Positions 51,253 to 59,815 of a stretch of 61,506 nt of DNA are shown here, in pieces. Made by a program: the position numbers and the translations under genes. The notes below the pieces were generated by a model. That model made no database searches. It saw only the letters and a program-made list of their open reading frames with translations, and was not told the origin of the DNA. The stretch is from JABCPE02 sp963516675. Lineage in GTDB: Bacteria > Bacteroidota > Bacteroidia > Flavobacteriales > Weeksellaceae. The stretch spans positions 1 through 61,506 of the forward strand of contig CAUQBH010000013.1 in assembly GCA_963516675.1 (NCBI GenBank). Reading direction: 5' to 3'. Positions within the stretch are counted from its first letter, which is position 1. The number at the start of each line of letters is the position of its first letter.

Positions 51253-51582
51253 CTAAGATAAATATTTTAAAAATTCCCAGAATTTTCTATTTTTCAAGTA
51301 GTTGAGCGAATTTTCGTTACAGTAGGCCTCTTGTTCAAAACTGATTTTTTCATACGCCATTTCTCCATTTCTCAGTTTGATATACCAATATAAAAACTCA
51401 GCGAGATACCAAAGGTAAAATAGAATAATGCCCATTTCCAGCTGCTGCCGAAGGTGTATTTTTTCGTGGTTGATAAGGGTGTGGTTATTTTTCAGCCTTT
51501 TATCTTTTAAAATAATAAAGGGAAAAATAGCAATTCCTAAAATTTTTGTATTTTTGAGCAAAGTTTGGCACACTATTATCAT
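51253..51582 (-). CDS. Small membrane-associated protein with HEKIH motif
   Basis: 109 residues. A hydrophobic segment lies near 12-25 and another near 51-67. Between them is LINHEKIHLRQQLEMG, in which HEKIH has the HExxH form seen in zinc peptidases, and the downstream YEKISFEQEAYCNE could offer a third ligand. I know this pattern from small conserved Bacteroidetes proteins of unknown function. A peptidase role is only a hint. Divergent from the DUF4136 gene. Confidence 0.6.
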   Translation of the reverse strand: MIIVCQTLLKNTKILGIAIFPFIILKDKRLKNNHTLINHEKIHLRQQLEMGIILFYLWYLAEFLYWYIKLRNGEMAYEKISFEQEAYCNENSLNYLKNRKFWEFLKYLS

Positions 51583-51629
51583 TTAACAAAAATAAAATAA
51601 ATTTTGTATAACACTAAAAAAATAAAGAT

Positions 51630-52160
51630 ATGAGCAGAATAAAGTATTTATTTCTATCAGTAGGGATGGGGATTCTGATAGCATCTTGCAGCCCATTTAG
51701 AGTAGTTTCAGATTATGACCCGAAGGCTAACTTTTCTGAGTACAAGACTTATTCTGTAAACTTGGAAGAGCTGAAACTGAATGATATAGACCAAAGCAGA
51801 GTGACTGATGAATTACAGAAACAGCTGGCAGAGAAGGGATTATCCCAGAGTAATGAAGCGGCAGATTTGGTGATTCAGGTCAAGGCAAATCACAAGCTGG
51901 TAAGAGATACCTATGTGACACCAAATGTGTATTTGGGAGGCTGGGGCAGCTGGCTCGGCTGGGGAATGGGCATAGGAAGAACTTATACCAATGAATACAA
52001 CCAAGGAGGACTTGTTTTTAACTTTATGGATGCAAAGACAGGAAAGCTTGTTTGGCAGGGAAAAGGAAGTGGAATCAATGTAGATTCGCCGAAGTCAAAA
52101 CAAAAGCAAATTCCAGAAATCATCGCTGAAATATTGAAAAATTATCCACCTAAGAAATAA
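51630..52160 (+). CDS. DUF4136 lipoprotein
   Basis: 176 residues. The lipobox is ILIASC with Cys20, followed by VVSDYDPKANFSEYKTYSV, the usual DUF4136 opening, and DAKTGKLVWQGKGSGIN near the end. Probably anchored in the outer membrane facing the periplasm. Function unknown, common in Bacteroidetes. Single-gene unit ended by a hairpin at 52183-52212. Confidence 0.85.
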   Translation: MSRIKYLFLSVGMGILIASCSPFRVVSDYDPKANFSEYKTYSVNLEELKLNDIDQSRVTDELQKQLAEKGLSQSNEAADLVIQVKANHKLVRDTYVTPNVYLGGWGSWLGWGMGIGRTYTNEYNQGGLVFNFMDAKTGKLVWQGKGSGINVDSPKSKQKQIPEIIAEILKNYPPKK

Positions 52161-52182
52161 AACAATCGTTTTAAAACAAGAG

Positions 52183-52212
52183 AGGCTATCAAAGAAGATA
52201 GTCTTTTTTTTT
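52183..52212 (+). terminator. Terminator of the DUF4136 gene
   Basis: AGGCTATC pairs with GATAGTCT (one G-T) around AAAGAA and is followed by eight T residues. Confidence 0.85.
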
Positions 52213-52251
52213 AGTGATAAAATTCATCTTTCTGTTCTGATGGAAATTGTG

Positions 52252-52259
52252 TACATTTG
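52252..52259 (+). promoter_or_regulatory. -7 element of the 52272 gene
   Basis: TACATTTG, 12 bases before the ATG at 52272, excluding the longer start at 52257. Confidence 0.6.
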
Positions 52260-52271
52260 CAAGAAAAAATT

Positions 52272-53807
52272 ATGCGAAAAATTTTATTTACATTCTTGAT
52301 TTTCTGCGGTGTTTTCACTGCTTTTTCACAATCGCGAGATTTATTTGCTTTAGCCAAAGGAGATTATCTAGGACTCAATGCGCTATTTGACCAAGATGAA
52401 AATCTCTATGGATATGTGGCAATCTATGGCTATGGTAAGTCTGGTGATAAAACGAAAAAATTTGAGTATGTTTTTTTGGATAAAAACCTAAATCCAGTTT
52501 CCAACAAAGAGTTTGAAGGAGATATCACAGCGGCGAACTATTTCGGAGCGATTGATTTTAGAGGGAATCTGGTTCTTTATCCAAGAGCGGATTATGATGC
52601 AGTAAAGGGAAGAGACTTCTTCTATCCGCGCACAATGGAGGTTGATCTGAAGAATAACACCATCAAACAAAAAGTATATTACGAATATGAGAATAATGCT
52701 TTCAAAGAAGTAACAGAGCCAGAAAATGTACGAAACCAAAGAAAAGAAGAAAGAAAAGAGCGAAGAGAAAAAGGATTTCTTTATGTATCTAGTGTTTATG
52801 AAATAAAAGAAGGCGGTTTCATCGTTATGGAATATGATGACTACGAAACTTACGGCAAAAATCATAGCTTAAAAAGATACGATGACAATAAAAAACTGCT
52901 TTGGGAATACAAATACAATACGGATGGAACTGAAAGAAAGTATGAAGCCATCAGAATCATTGAAAAAGATGATAAACACATCTACACCATTCTAAAAGTA
53001 AAGAACAAGAAGGAATTTTCTTATTTCTTTCAAGTGCTGGACATGAAGACAGGAAGTATAAAAGCCAAAACACCGATTACAGGCTTGAATGAGCAGACTA
53101 TGGATGAAATTACGGCTCTATATTCCAGTGGAAGATTGGTGGATAATGATAGAACATTTGATGATAAAATAATCATCTCTGGAAGGTTTTATGAAAAGGA
53201 AAAAGCGTTATTGTCTGTGGGATTGACAAGACTCGTTTTAGATAAACGAACTTTTGGAGTGGATGTTAAAAATATCTATTTCATAGACTTTAAGCCATTT
53301 ATACAAAAAATCAATAAATTTAGTCATGTCGGAATGGGATATTATCTTTTGGAAAGAGACTTTTTCTTCCTAAAAGATGGCAGTGTAGGAATTTTGTTTG
53401 AAAAATGGAGGCCTGCACAGCAGTATGTAGCACCAGCGACGAAAGATATGGTGTATGCCTTTACAGATAAGGATTTTAAGCTGAAAGAAGTGAGAGTTTT
53501 TGAAAAAGATAAAACCAAATGGAGCATAAATGCTGATTATCTTTTCTCTCAATATCTAAACGGCGGCAAAGATGTGGCGTTTTTCTTCAGAGACTTTAAA
53601 AAAGATAAAGAAACGAAGGAAAAAAACTGGAATTTGTACATCAATACGCTTATCGATGGTAAATTCAATCAAGAAAATGTAAAAATCTCCGAGAAAGACA
53701 ATTATTTTGTAGTGCCTTACATCGGGAAAGAGGGCTATATTCTCCTCCGTGAATACAATGAGAAAGAAAAATTCAATAAAATTCGTTTGGAGAGATTAAA
53801 TTTTTAA
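52272..53807 (+). CDS. Secreted protein of unknown function
   Basis: 511 residues from the ATG giving MRKILFTFLIFCGVFTAFSQ, a clear signal peptide; the 5-codon-longer start overlaps the -7 element. The mature part is rich in aromatic and charged residues, in beta-propeller-like repeats with YGYVAIYGYGKSGDKTKKF and MEYDDYETYGKNHSLKRYDD. A basic Glu-Arg stretch lies near 163-173 (RKEERKERREKG). No family recognised. It converges on an M48 peptidase gene, with a terminator between. Confidence 0.65.
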   Translation: MRKILFTFLIFCGVFTAFSQSRDLFALAKGDYLGLNALFDQDENLYGYVAIYGYGKSGDKTKKFEYVFLDKNLNPVSNKEFEGDITAANYFGAIDFRGNLVLYPRADYDAVKGRDFFYPRTMEVDLKNNTIKQKVYYEYENNAFKEVTEPENVRNQRKEERKERREKGFLYVSSVYEIKEGGFIVMEYDDYETYGKNHSLKRYDDNKKLLWEYKYNTDGTERKYEAIRIIEKDDKHIYTILKVKNKKEFSYFFQVLDMKTGSIKAKTPITGLNEQTMDEITALYSSGRLVDNDRTFDDKIIISGRFYEKEKALLSVGLTRLVLDKRTFGVDVKNIYFIDFKPFIQKINKFSHVGMGYYLLERDFFFLKDGSVGILFEKWRPAQQYVAPATKDMVYAFTDKDFKLKEVRVFEKDKTKWSINADYLFSQYLNGGKDVAFFFRDFKKDKETKEKNWNLYINTLIDGKFNQENVKISEKDNYFVVPYIGKEGYILLREYNEKEKFNKIRLERLNF

Positions 53808-53810
53808 CAA

Positions 53811-53840
53811 AAAAAAGGGCTTCTAAGAAGCTCCTTTTTT
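53811..53840. terminator. Bidirectional terminator overlapping the M48 gene end
   Basis: AAAAAGGGCTTC pairs with GAAGCTCCTTTTT, with one bulge and a short loop, flanked by A and T runs. It includes the last codons of the M48 gene. Confidence 0.75.
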
Positions 53841-55124
53841 ATTATAATAATCTGCGATATTCTTGATTTCTGCTAAATTTAGATTCCACATAAAACTCAA
53901 AAACTGCTGATAGCTTTCGCTCTGTTCTTTAGGTTCTATTCTGTCCAGATAGCGGTTTAGGTTGTAATTTTTTCGTGCAGTGTAGATTTGCTCAAATAAT
54001 TTCCCAAGCCATTCATAATAGTAGTTTTCCTCTTCTTTGTCCTGTAAAAACTGCATAGCGGCGTAGATTCCTCGTCCGTATTGTTCGGAGTGCCATAGGT
54101 TGGGCAGGACTTCCATTCGGGCAGTGTTTTTGAGTTTGGCAAATTCTTCATCGCCCTTTTTTGCCTCTTTTTTGTTTTTAAGTTCATCGAATTGTTTTGT
54201 GATAAATTCCATCCTTTGGGCTAATTCAGGGTGCGTGGAGAGAGAATCTTTGTTTAATTTTACCTTGTAATGGTCATAATTATAATTCCCAAAATCTTCC
54301 TTTGTCATCCAGCTGTCTTTGAAGGGCTGGCTGGGCAGGTTGTAGAGTTTTTTGTAAGTTTCTATTTTTAGTTCTCGCGGCGAAATCGTGTCATATTTGC
54401 TGAGGTTGCTCAGAGTGTTGTAGAATTCGGTGTTTTCGTAGTCAGAATTTCGGAAAAGGACATATCCCAGCGAGTCGGCTTCTACTTCTCTTTTTCGTTT
54501 GATTCCGCGCTTTTTGTAGAGATTGTCTTTTACGATATCAAAGGCTTTTTTGGATTTATTTACCGAAACTTTTTTCAGATTTTCCATTATGGAGCGGCTG
54601 TCTTTGTCCTCGTTGATTTCATTGACCAAAGATTTCAGCGTGTGGTCTAGTAAGTAATGGGCAAGTTCGTGGCTGAGGACGCTCGCTACTTGTGCTTCAT
54701 TGTCCAGCACATTAAAAAGTCCCATATTCACCACGAAAGTCCCATCGGCAAAGCAGTAGGCATTTGGTTTGTTGTTTTTAGCAACCAGAATATTCAGATT
54801 GTCTGGGATTTGTGGATTTTTCTTTTTTAGGTTTAATAGGATTTTTTCCAGCTTAATTTTAAAATTAGAATTAAAGGAATAGTCCTTGTCTTTAATCTCT
54901 TTTTCAAAATCTTTGTAAAACTCTCGGTAGAATTTTTCCAGTTCTTTTCCCGTTTTTCCTGTGTATCTGGATTTTAGGGATTTTATCAGGGCTTCGTTTT
55001 TGGTTTTCAGCTGGTTTAGAAATTCTTTTCTCTGCGCATAGTCTGCCGTGTCTATCGGTTTATATTGTGCGAAAGAGTGCATAAACACAAAGAAAAAAAC
55101 AAAATGTAGTAGTCTAAATCTCAT
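53823..55124 (-). CDS. Exported M48-family metallopeptidase
   Basis: 433 residues from the ATG giving MRFRLLHFVFFFVFMHSFAQ, a signal peptide; the longer start at 55148 overlaps the -7 element. The zinc motif is VLSHELAHYLLDH near residue 155, and the third ligand is Glu in KREVEADSLGYVLFR. There is a long charged, helical C-terminal part (about 300-433). It resembles periplasmic M48 peptidases (BepA/YfgC-like quality control), a role that is only inferred. Confidence 0.88.
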   Translation of the reverse strand: MRFRLLHFVFFFVFMHSFAQYKPIDTADYAQRKEFLNQLKTKNEALIKSLKSRYTGKTGKELEKFYREFYKDFEKEIKDKDYSFNSNFKIKLEKILLNLKKKNPQIPDNLNILVAKNNKPNAYCFADGTFVVNMGLFNVLDNEAQVASVLSHELAHYLLDHTLKSLVNEINEDKDSRSIMENLKKVSVNKSKKAFDIVKDNLYKKRGIKRKREVEADSLGYVLFRNSDYENTEFYNTLSNLSKYDTISPRELKIETYKKLYNLPSQPFKDSWMTKEDFGNYNYDHYKVKLNKDSLSTHPELAQRMEFITKQFDELKNKKEAKKGDEEFAKLKNTARMEVLPNLWHSEQYGRGIYAAMQFLQDKEEENYYYEWLGKLFEQIYTARKNYNLNRYLDRIEPKEQSESYQQFLSFMWNLNLAEIKNIADYYNKKGAS

Positions 55125-55145
55125 TTCAATATATTTTAATGGACA

Positions 55146-55153
55146 CAAATTTA
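55146..55153 (-). promoter_or_regulatory. -7 element of the M48 gene
   Basis: TAAATTTG on the - strand, 21 bases before the ATG at 55124. Confidence 0.6.
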
Positions 55154-55190
55154 CATCTTTTTTAGTAAGAAATAAAACCTTGAAAATTCT

Positions 55191-55604
55191 TTAAAACTTA
55201 AAATGATCAATAAATTTTCTCATCTGAAATCCTATCCATACGCCGAGGGAATTTAGCGCCAAGTCATCAATATCAAAAACACCGAGCCTTGTGAGGTATT
55301 GTAGGGCTTCCACGATGATTAAAACCGATAAAAAATCAACAATAAGTTTTTTAAAACTAAAATATTTTGCATTCAGCCAGCCTAAAAACCCAAAAGGAAT
55401 GAACATGATGATATTTCCAAAAAGATTGATAATGATGTTTTCCCAAGAAGTGGTATTCTGGACAAAAAGAATCGTGGAAACAAGTGGTAAAAGCCTTACA
55501 ATATTCGCTTCGTGCTGTTCTCTCCCAAACCCGATGAACATCAGATACAGCAGAAAAATAGTGTAAGGAAGGATGAAAATGCGATAAATTTTTTTAAAAA
55601 TCAT
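55191..55604 (-). CDS. VanZ-family membrane protein
   Basis: 137 residues with four hydrophobic segments. NIIMFIPFGFLGWLNAKYF with an Asn at the start of the helix, VEALQYLTRLGVFDIDDLALN, and NSLGVWIGFQMRKF fit the VanZ-like pattern. Family members are polytopic and of uncertain biochemical role; VanZ itself gives low-level teicoplanin resistance in enterococci, but this should not be read as a resistance gene. Divergent from lnt across a shared palindromic promoter. Confidence 0.85.
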   Translation of the reverse strand: MIFKKIYRIFILPYTIFLLYLMFIGFGREQHEANIVRLLPLVSTILFVQNTTSWENIIINLFGNIIMFIPFGFLGWLNAKYFSFKKLIVDFLSVLIIVEALQYLTRLGVFDIDDLALNSLGVWIGFQMRKFIDHFKF

Positions 55605-55623
55605 ACAAAAACTGAGATTTTAG

Positions 55624-55641
55624 CAAAAATAAGTATTTTTG
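55624..55641. promoter_or_regulatory. Back-to-back -7 elements of vanZ-like gene and lnt
   Basis: CAAAAATA and TATTTTTG are separated by two bases, giving a consensus -7 element on each strand. With one more G and C outside, the arms GCAAAAATA and TATTTTTGC are a perfect inverted repeat. RNA polymerase binding in one direction should exclude the other. Confidence 0.7.
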
Positions 55642-55659
55642 CCCTTGAAATTATAAAGT

Positions 55660-57267
55660 ATGAAAAATCTTTTTTGTGTGGTTTTGTCGGGCATATTGCT
55701 GTCGGTTTCGTGGCCTACTTACGGCGTTCCGTTTTTTATTTTTGTGGCGTTTGTCCCTTTGTTATTCGTGGAGGAAAACATTTTCCAATCGGATATAAAA
55801 AGAAAAGGCTGGGCGGTTTTTGGTTGTTCATACCTTACTTTTATCATTTGGAATGTCATAACTACAGGTTGGCTTTATAATTCGCAAAATCCAGATGGCA
55901 GCCCTGCCCTTATGGCGGTGGTTTTCCCTGTTTTGGTCAATTCCCTGCTGATGTCCACGGCTTTTCAGCTTTTTCATTGGTATAAAAGAGGCAAAAAACT
56001 CCCATGGAGACTGGCTTTTTTCGTGTTTGTATGGATGAGTTTTGAATATTTCCACATGGCGTGGGAGTTTACATGGCCTTGGCTGAACCTCGGCAACTCC
56101 TTTGCAGACTATCCTCAGCTGATACAGTGGTATGACACTTTGGGGGCTACGGGGGGGAGTTTCTGGATTTTAACGCTCAATGTCTTGATTTTTTATATTC
56201 TTAAAATATGGTGGGCAGAGAAAAGATTTTTGGTTAAAACCTCTGTCGTGGTTTTGGGACTGATTGTTTTGCCGATGGCGATTTCTTTATTTAAATATCA
56301 TCAGTTTGATGAAAAACCAATCGGAAAAGTTCGTGTTATGATGCTTCAGCCGAATTTAGACTCTTATCACGAAAAATACCAAAAAGACAGCCTTCAGATA
56401 GTACAGGAGCTTTTTTCTTTGGCAGAAAACACTTCTAAAATAGATTTTTACCTCTCGCCTGAGACTTCTTTCCCTGGTTATGGCGGGCTTTCCGAGAAAG
56501 GGCTTCATAACAGCCAGTCTATCCACATGGTGGAGAATTTCCTGAAAACTCATCCGAAGTCAGTTTTTATGGGCGGAGTTTCTACTCATAGGATTTATAA
56601 TAATGATGAGGAAAAGCCAGAAAGTGCTACTTTTTACGACAAGCAGGGCTTTTGGGCGGATAGTTTTAATTCTGCATTGCAGATTGTTCCAGAGGAAGAA
56701 ATTCAGATTTATCACAAAGGAAAACTTGTGCCAGGTGTGGAAATTTTCCCTTATATGAATGTCCTTAAACCTATTTTGGGCGATGCTATGCTGAATTTCG
56801 GCGGGACGATTGCTTCACTTGGAACGGACAAAGAACGAAAGGTTTTTGCTAATCCTTACAACAAAGGGAAAATCGCTCCCATCATCTGTTACGAAAGTAT
56901 TTATGGCGAATTTGTGACCGATTATGTGAAAAACGGCGCAAACTTCCTTGGTGTCATTACCAATGACTCTTGGTGGGGCGCATCACAGGGGCATCAGCAG
57001 CTTTTGACATATGCTAGACTTCGTGCCATAGAAAACCGAAGAGAAGTCGCTCGTTCGGCTAATGGTGGGATTTCTGCGCATATCAACGCCCGTGGCGATA
57101 TTCTCGCGCATACGCTTTATAATGAGAAAAATGTGCTGACAGCGGATGTTCAGCTGTATGAAAAAAAGACTATTTACAGTAGGATAGGAGATTTGTTGTC
57201 TAAAATTTCTATTGTGATGATGTTCAGCATGTTTATAATTTCGATTTTTAGAAAAATTAAAAAATAA
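55660..57267 (+). CDS. lnt: Apolipoprotein N-acyltransferase
   Basis: 535 residues. About six hydrophobic segments fill residues 1-215, with SWPTYGVPFFIFVAFVPLLF in the first part, and another segment lies at the very end. The nitrilase-like domain carries the catalytic triad: Glu in LSPETSFPG, Lys in HKGKLVPGVEIFP and Cys in PIICYESIYGEF. It adds the third acyl chain to lipoproteins in the inner membrane. lgt about 10 kb upstream starts the same pathway. Complete. Confidence 0.95.
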   Translation: MKNLFCVVLSGILLSVSWPTYGVPFFIFVAFVPLLFVEENIFQSDIKRKGWAVFGCSYLTFIIWNVITTGWLYNSQNPDGSPALMAVVFPVLVNSLLMSTAFQLFHWYKRGKKLPWRLAFFVFVWMSFEYFHMAWEFTWPWLNLGNSFADYPQLIQWYDTLGATGGSFWILTLNVLIFYILKIWWAEKRFLVKTSVVVLGLIVLPMAISLFKYHQFDEKPIGKVRVMMLQPNLDSYHEKYQKDSLQIVQELFSLAENTSKIDFYLSPETSFPGYGGLSEKGLHNSQSIHMVENFLKTHPKSVFMGGVSTHRIYNNDEEKPESATFYDKQGFWADSFNSALQIVPEEEIQIYHKGKLVPGVEIFPYMNVLKPILGDAMLNFGGTIASLGTDKERKVFANPYNKGKIAPIICYESIYGEFVTDYVKNGANFLGVITNDSWWGASQGHQQLLTYARLRAIENRREVARSANGGISAHINARGDILAHTLYNEKNVLTADVQLYEKKTIYSRIGDLLSKISIVMMFSMFIISIFRKIKK

Positions 57268-57351
57268 TAGTGGTAAAAATTTGTGAGTTCGAAAAAAAAG
57301 CTGTTATTTTGCAAAATTATAAAGTAGAAATAATTATTAGAGCATATAGAT

Positions 57352-57588
57352 ATGTCAAGAATTTGTCAAATTACAGGGAAGCGTGCAATGGTAGGAAACC
57401 ATGTGTCTCACGCTAACAACAAGACGAAAAGAAGGTTTGAAATCAACCTTCTTGAGAAGAAGTTTTACCTTCCAGAGCAGGATAGACACATCACTTTGAG
57501 AGTGTCTGCTCACGGATTGAGAGTTATTAACAAGATTGGGATCGAAGAAGCTTTGGAAAGAGCTGTAAGAAATGGATTTATTAAATAA
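57352..57588 (+). CDS. rpmB: 50S ribosomal protein L28
   Basis: 78 residues: SRICQITGKRAMVGNHVSHA followed by KTKRRFEINLLEKKFYL and ITLRVSAHGLRVINKIG. Only one cysteine remains, so this is the zinc-free type. It opens the cluster rpmB-rpmG-DUF4295 with gaps of 8 and 18 bases, the usual order in Bacteroidetes. TATTTTG at 57305-57311 is a near-consensus -7 element. Confidence 0.97.
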   Translation: MSRICQITGKRAMVGNHVSHANNKTKRRFEINLLEKKFYLPEQDRHITLRVSAHGLRVINKIGIEEALERAVRNGFIK

Positions 57589-57596
57589 TTAAGGAA

Positions 57597-57779
57597 ATGG
57601 CAAAGAAAGGAAACAGAGTTCAAGTTATTCTTGAGTGCATAGAACATAAAGAGAGCGGTATGCCTGGAATGAGCAGATATATCACTACGAAAAACAAGAA
57701 GAACACTACTGAGAGATTGGAGCTTAAGAAATACAATCCAGTTCTAAAGAAATATACAGTTCATAAGGAGATTAAATAA
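57597..57779 (+). CDS. rpmG: 50S ribosomal protein L33
   Basis: 60 residues: MAKKGNRVQVILECIEHKES, then YITTKNKKNTTERLELKKYN and PVLKKYTVHKEIK. It lacks the CxxC pairs of zinc-binding L33, so it is the zinc-independent form. It follows rpmB by 8 bases. Confidence 0.97.
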   Translation: MAKKGNRVQVILECIEHKESGMPGMSRYITTKNKKNTTERLELKKYNPVLKKYTVHKEIK

Positions 57780-57797
57780 CTATAAAGATTATTAGCG

Positions 57798-57950
57798 ATG
57801 GCAAAAAAAGTAGTAGCGTCCCTAAAAGATGGTTCATCTAAAAAGATGACAAAAGTAGTAAAAATGGTAAAATCTCCTAAAACTGGAGCTTACATTTTTG
57901 AAGAAAAAGTAATGAATGCAGATGAAGTAGATGCTTATTTGAAAAAATAG
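57798..57950 (+). CDS. DUF4295 family small basic protein
   Basis: 50 residues, lysine-rich: MAKKVVASLKDGSSKKMTKV, then MVKSPKTGAYIFEEKVM and a DEVDAYLKK end. In Bacteroidetes this small protein regularly follows L33 and is assumed to be ribosome-associated. It is 18 bases after rpmG. A strong terminator follows at 57981-58016. Confidence 0.9.
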   Translation: MAKKVVASLKDGSSKKMTKVVKMVKSPKTGAYIFEEKVMNADEVDAYLKK

Positions 57951-57980
57951 AGTAATATTTCATTACATTGAGATAATAAT

Positions 57981-58016
57981 AAAACCACTATTCTTTTTGG
58001 GTAGTGGTTTTCTTTT
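57981..58016 (+). terminator. Terminator of the L28-L33-DUF4295 unit
   Basis: AAAACCACTA pairs with TAGTGGTTTT around 11 bases and is followed by TCTTTT. Confidence 0.9.
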
Positions 58017-58046
58017 AATAGAAATCAAATAAAAAATAAACGAATT

Positions 58047-59783
58047 ATGTCTAAATTAAATGTTGATCAAAAAACAATAATATTATTATTATCAGATAAA
58101 AAATCTGATTTTTTAATTCCAGATTATCAGCGACCTTATGCATGGAAAGAAACTCAGTGTCAGACTTTATGGGATGATTTAGTTTCCTTTGCTTTTCCAG
58201 ATAATAATAGTGATAAATTTGATATTAATGATGAGTATTTTTTAGGTTCTATTGTTACTTTTGAGAATGAAGATAAAAAGAAAGAGGTTATTGATGGGCA
58301 GCAGAGATTGACTACTTTAATGCTTTTATTAAGAGCTTTTTATGATAAGTTTGGCAATATGCAAGATGAAAATTCTTTGAAGATAAAAAATAGAATTTCT
58401 CAATGCTTGTGGAAAACTAATGAATTTGGAGATGCTGATTTAGATGTCCTTAAAATAACATCGGAAGTTGCTATGGATGATGATAAAAATGAATTTCTTA
58501 ATATTTTGAAAACAGGAAAAATTGAAAAAAATTATAAGAGTAATTATGCTAAAAATTATTGTTTTTTTCAAGAAAAAATAAATATATTTCTAAATGAATA
58601 TCCTTCTTATTTTGTTTATTTACCTGCTAGAATATTGAATAATTGTATTTTTTTACCTATTGAAGCAGAATCTCAAGATACAGCGCTTAGAATTTTTTCA
58701 ACTCTTAATGATAGAGGATTACCCCTTTCTGATGCTGACATTTTTAAAGCACAACTCTATAAATTCTACAATTCCAAAAATGAAAGAGAAGAGTTCATCG
58801 AATCATGGAAAGAGTTAGAGACTATTTGTTCAAAAATTTTTAGTTCGCAAAATACCCCTATGGATGAGCTTTTTACTAGGTATATGTATTTTATGCGTGC
58901 AAATCAAGGAATTAAATCTAGCACCACAGAGGCATTGCGCAAATTTTATGAAAAGGATAAATATTCTCTGTTAAAGAATGAAAATACTTTACTCAATTTA
59001 AAGGTTTTAGCAGATTTTTGGAATGATGTATATAGTCAAGAAGTAGATAGATTTTCAAAAAAAGTATTAAAGAAATTGTTTATATTGAATTACGCTCCTA
59101 ATAGCATGTGGCATTATTTCTTGTCGGTTTATTTTTTGAAAAATAGAGATGAAAATAATTTATTAGAAGAAGAAAAGTTAGATGAATTTTTGACTAGAAT
59201 AATTGCTTTTATTTGGAGTTATGCTTTTGTAAAGCCAGGAGTGAATGCACTTAGAACCCCAGTCTATGCTGAAATGGTTAATATAGTGGAAGGAAAGGAA
59301 ATTAGTTTTTTAGGATTTAAGATAGAAAAAGAGACACTTAAATCTATAATGAATCATTTTGAATTTAATAATGGTAGACCTATTACAAAGTCTATGCTCA
59401 CATGGTGGATTTTCTCTTTTGAGGATCAGGAAATCCCTTCACTAACTACTAATTTTGAAATAGAGCATATTTTTGCAAAGAAAAGACAAGAAAATGATAA
59501 AACACTTACAAATATTAAAAATTTAGAATCTTTAGGGAATAAATCGCTATTAGAAAGTAGAATAAATATTCGTGCATCAGATTATAAATTTGATGATAAA
59601 ATTAAGTATTATAGAGGTTTTGTTAATGATAAAGGAGATAATAAAGAGGGAACGATGATTGCTGAATTAAAAGAAATAAAGAATAAATATTCTACTTTTT
59701 CTGAAAATGATATAGAGCTTCGTAATCAAGAAATAATAAATAAGTTTATTTCTTTTGTTGAGGAAAATAACATATTGAAGTAG
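58047..59783 (+). CDS. DUF262/DUF1524 protein (GmrSD-like), possible defence nuclease
   Basis: 578 residues. The N-terminal DUF262 (ParB/Srx-like NTPase) shows IPDYQRPYAWKETQ near residue 24 and the hallmark DGQQRLTTLMLLLRAF near 84. LRIFSTLNDRGLPLSDADIFK follows near 220. The C-terminal DUF1524 carries an HNH-type nuclease motif, FEIEHIFAKKR near 474, with NLESLGNKSLLES after it. This is the architecture of GmrSD-type IV restriction enzymes, which cut modified phage DNA. The gene is visibly more AT-rich than its neighbours and lies between the ribosomal cluster and ftsY. The defence role is inferred. Confidence 0.88.
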   Translation: MSKLNVDQKTIILLLSDKKSDFLIPDYQRPYAWKETQCQTLWDDLVSFAFPDNNSDKFDINDEYFLGSIVTFENEDKKKEVIDGQQRLTTLMLLLRAFYDKFGNMQDENSLKIKNRISQCLWKTNEFGDADLDVLKITSEVAMDDDKNEFLNILKTGKIEKNYKSNYAKNYCFFQEKINIFLNEYPSYFVYLPARILNNCIFLPIEAESQDTALRIFSTLNDRGLPLSDADIFKAQLYKFYNSKNEREEFIESWKELETICSKIFSSQNTPMDELFTRYMYFMRANQGIKSSTTEALRKFYEKDKYSLLKNENTLLNLKVLADFWNDVYSQEVDRFSKKVLKKLFILNYAPNSMWHYFLSVYFLKNRDENNLLEEEKLDEFLTRIIAFIWSYAFVKPGVNALRTPVYAEMVNIVEGKEISFLGFKIEKETLKSIMNHFEFNNGRPITKSMLTWWIFSFEDQEIPSLTTNFEIEHIFAKKRQENDKTLTNIKNLESLGNKSLLESRINIRASDYKFDDKIKYYRGFVNDKGDNKEGTMIAELKEIKNKYSTFSENDIELRNQEIINKFISFVEENNILK

Positions 59784-59791
59784 AAATTGTT

Positions 59792-59799
59792 TAATTTTG
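59792..59799 (+). promoter_or_regulatory. -7 element of ftsY
   Basis: TAATTTTG, 17 bases before the ftsY ATG, so ftsY has its own promoter independent of the gene inserted upstream. Confidence 0.6.
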
Positions 59800-59815
59800 G
59801 AAAAATCATTAAAAA

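Noticed and set aside
55191..55604. VanZ-like gene as glycopeptide resistance
   Set aside because: VanZ-like proteins are widespread in bacteria without van clusters, and no other van gene is near.
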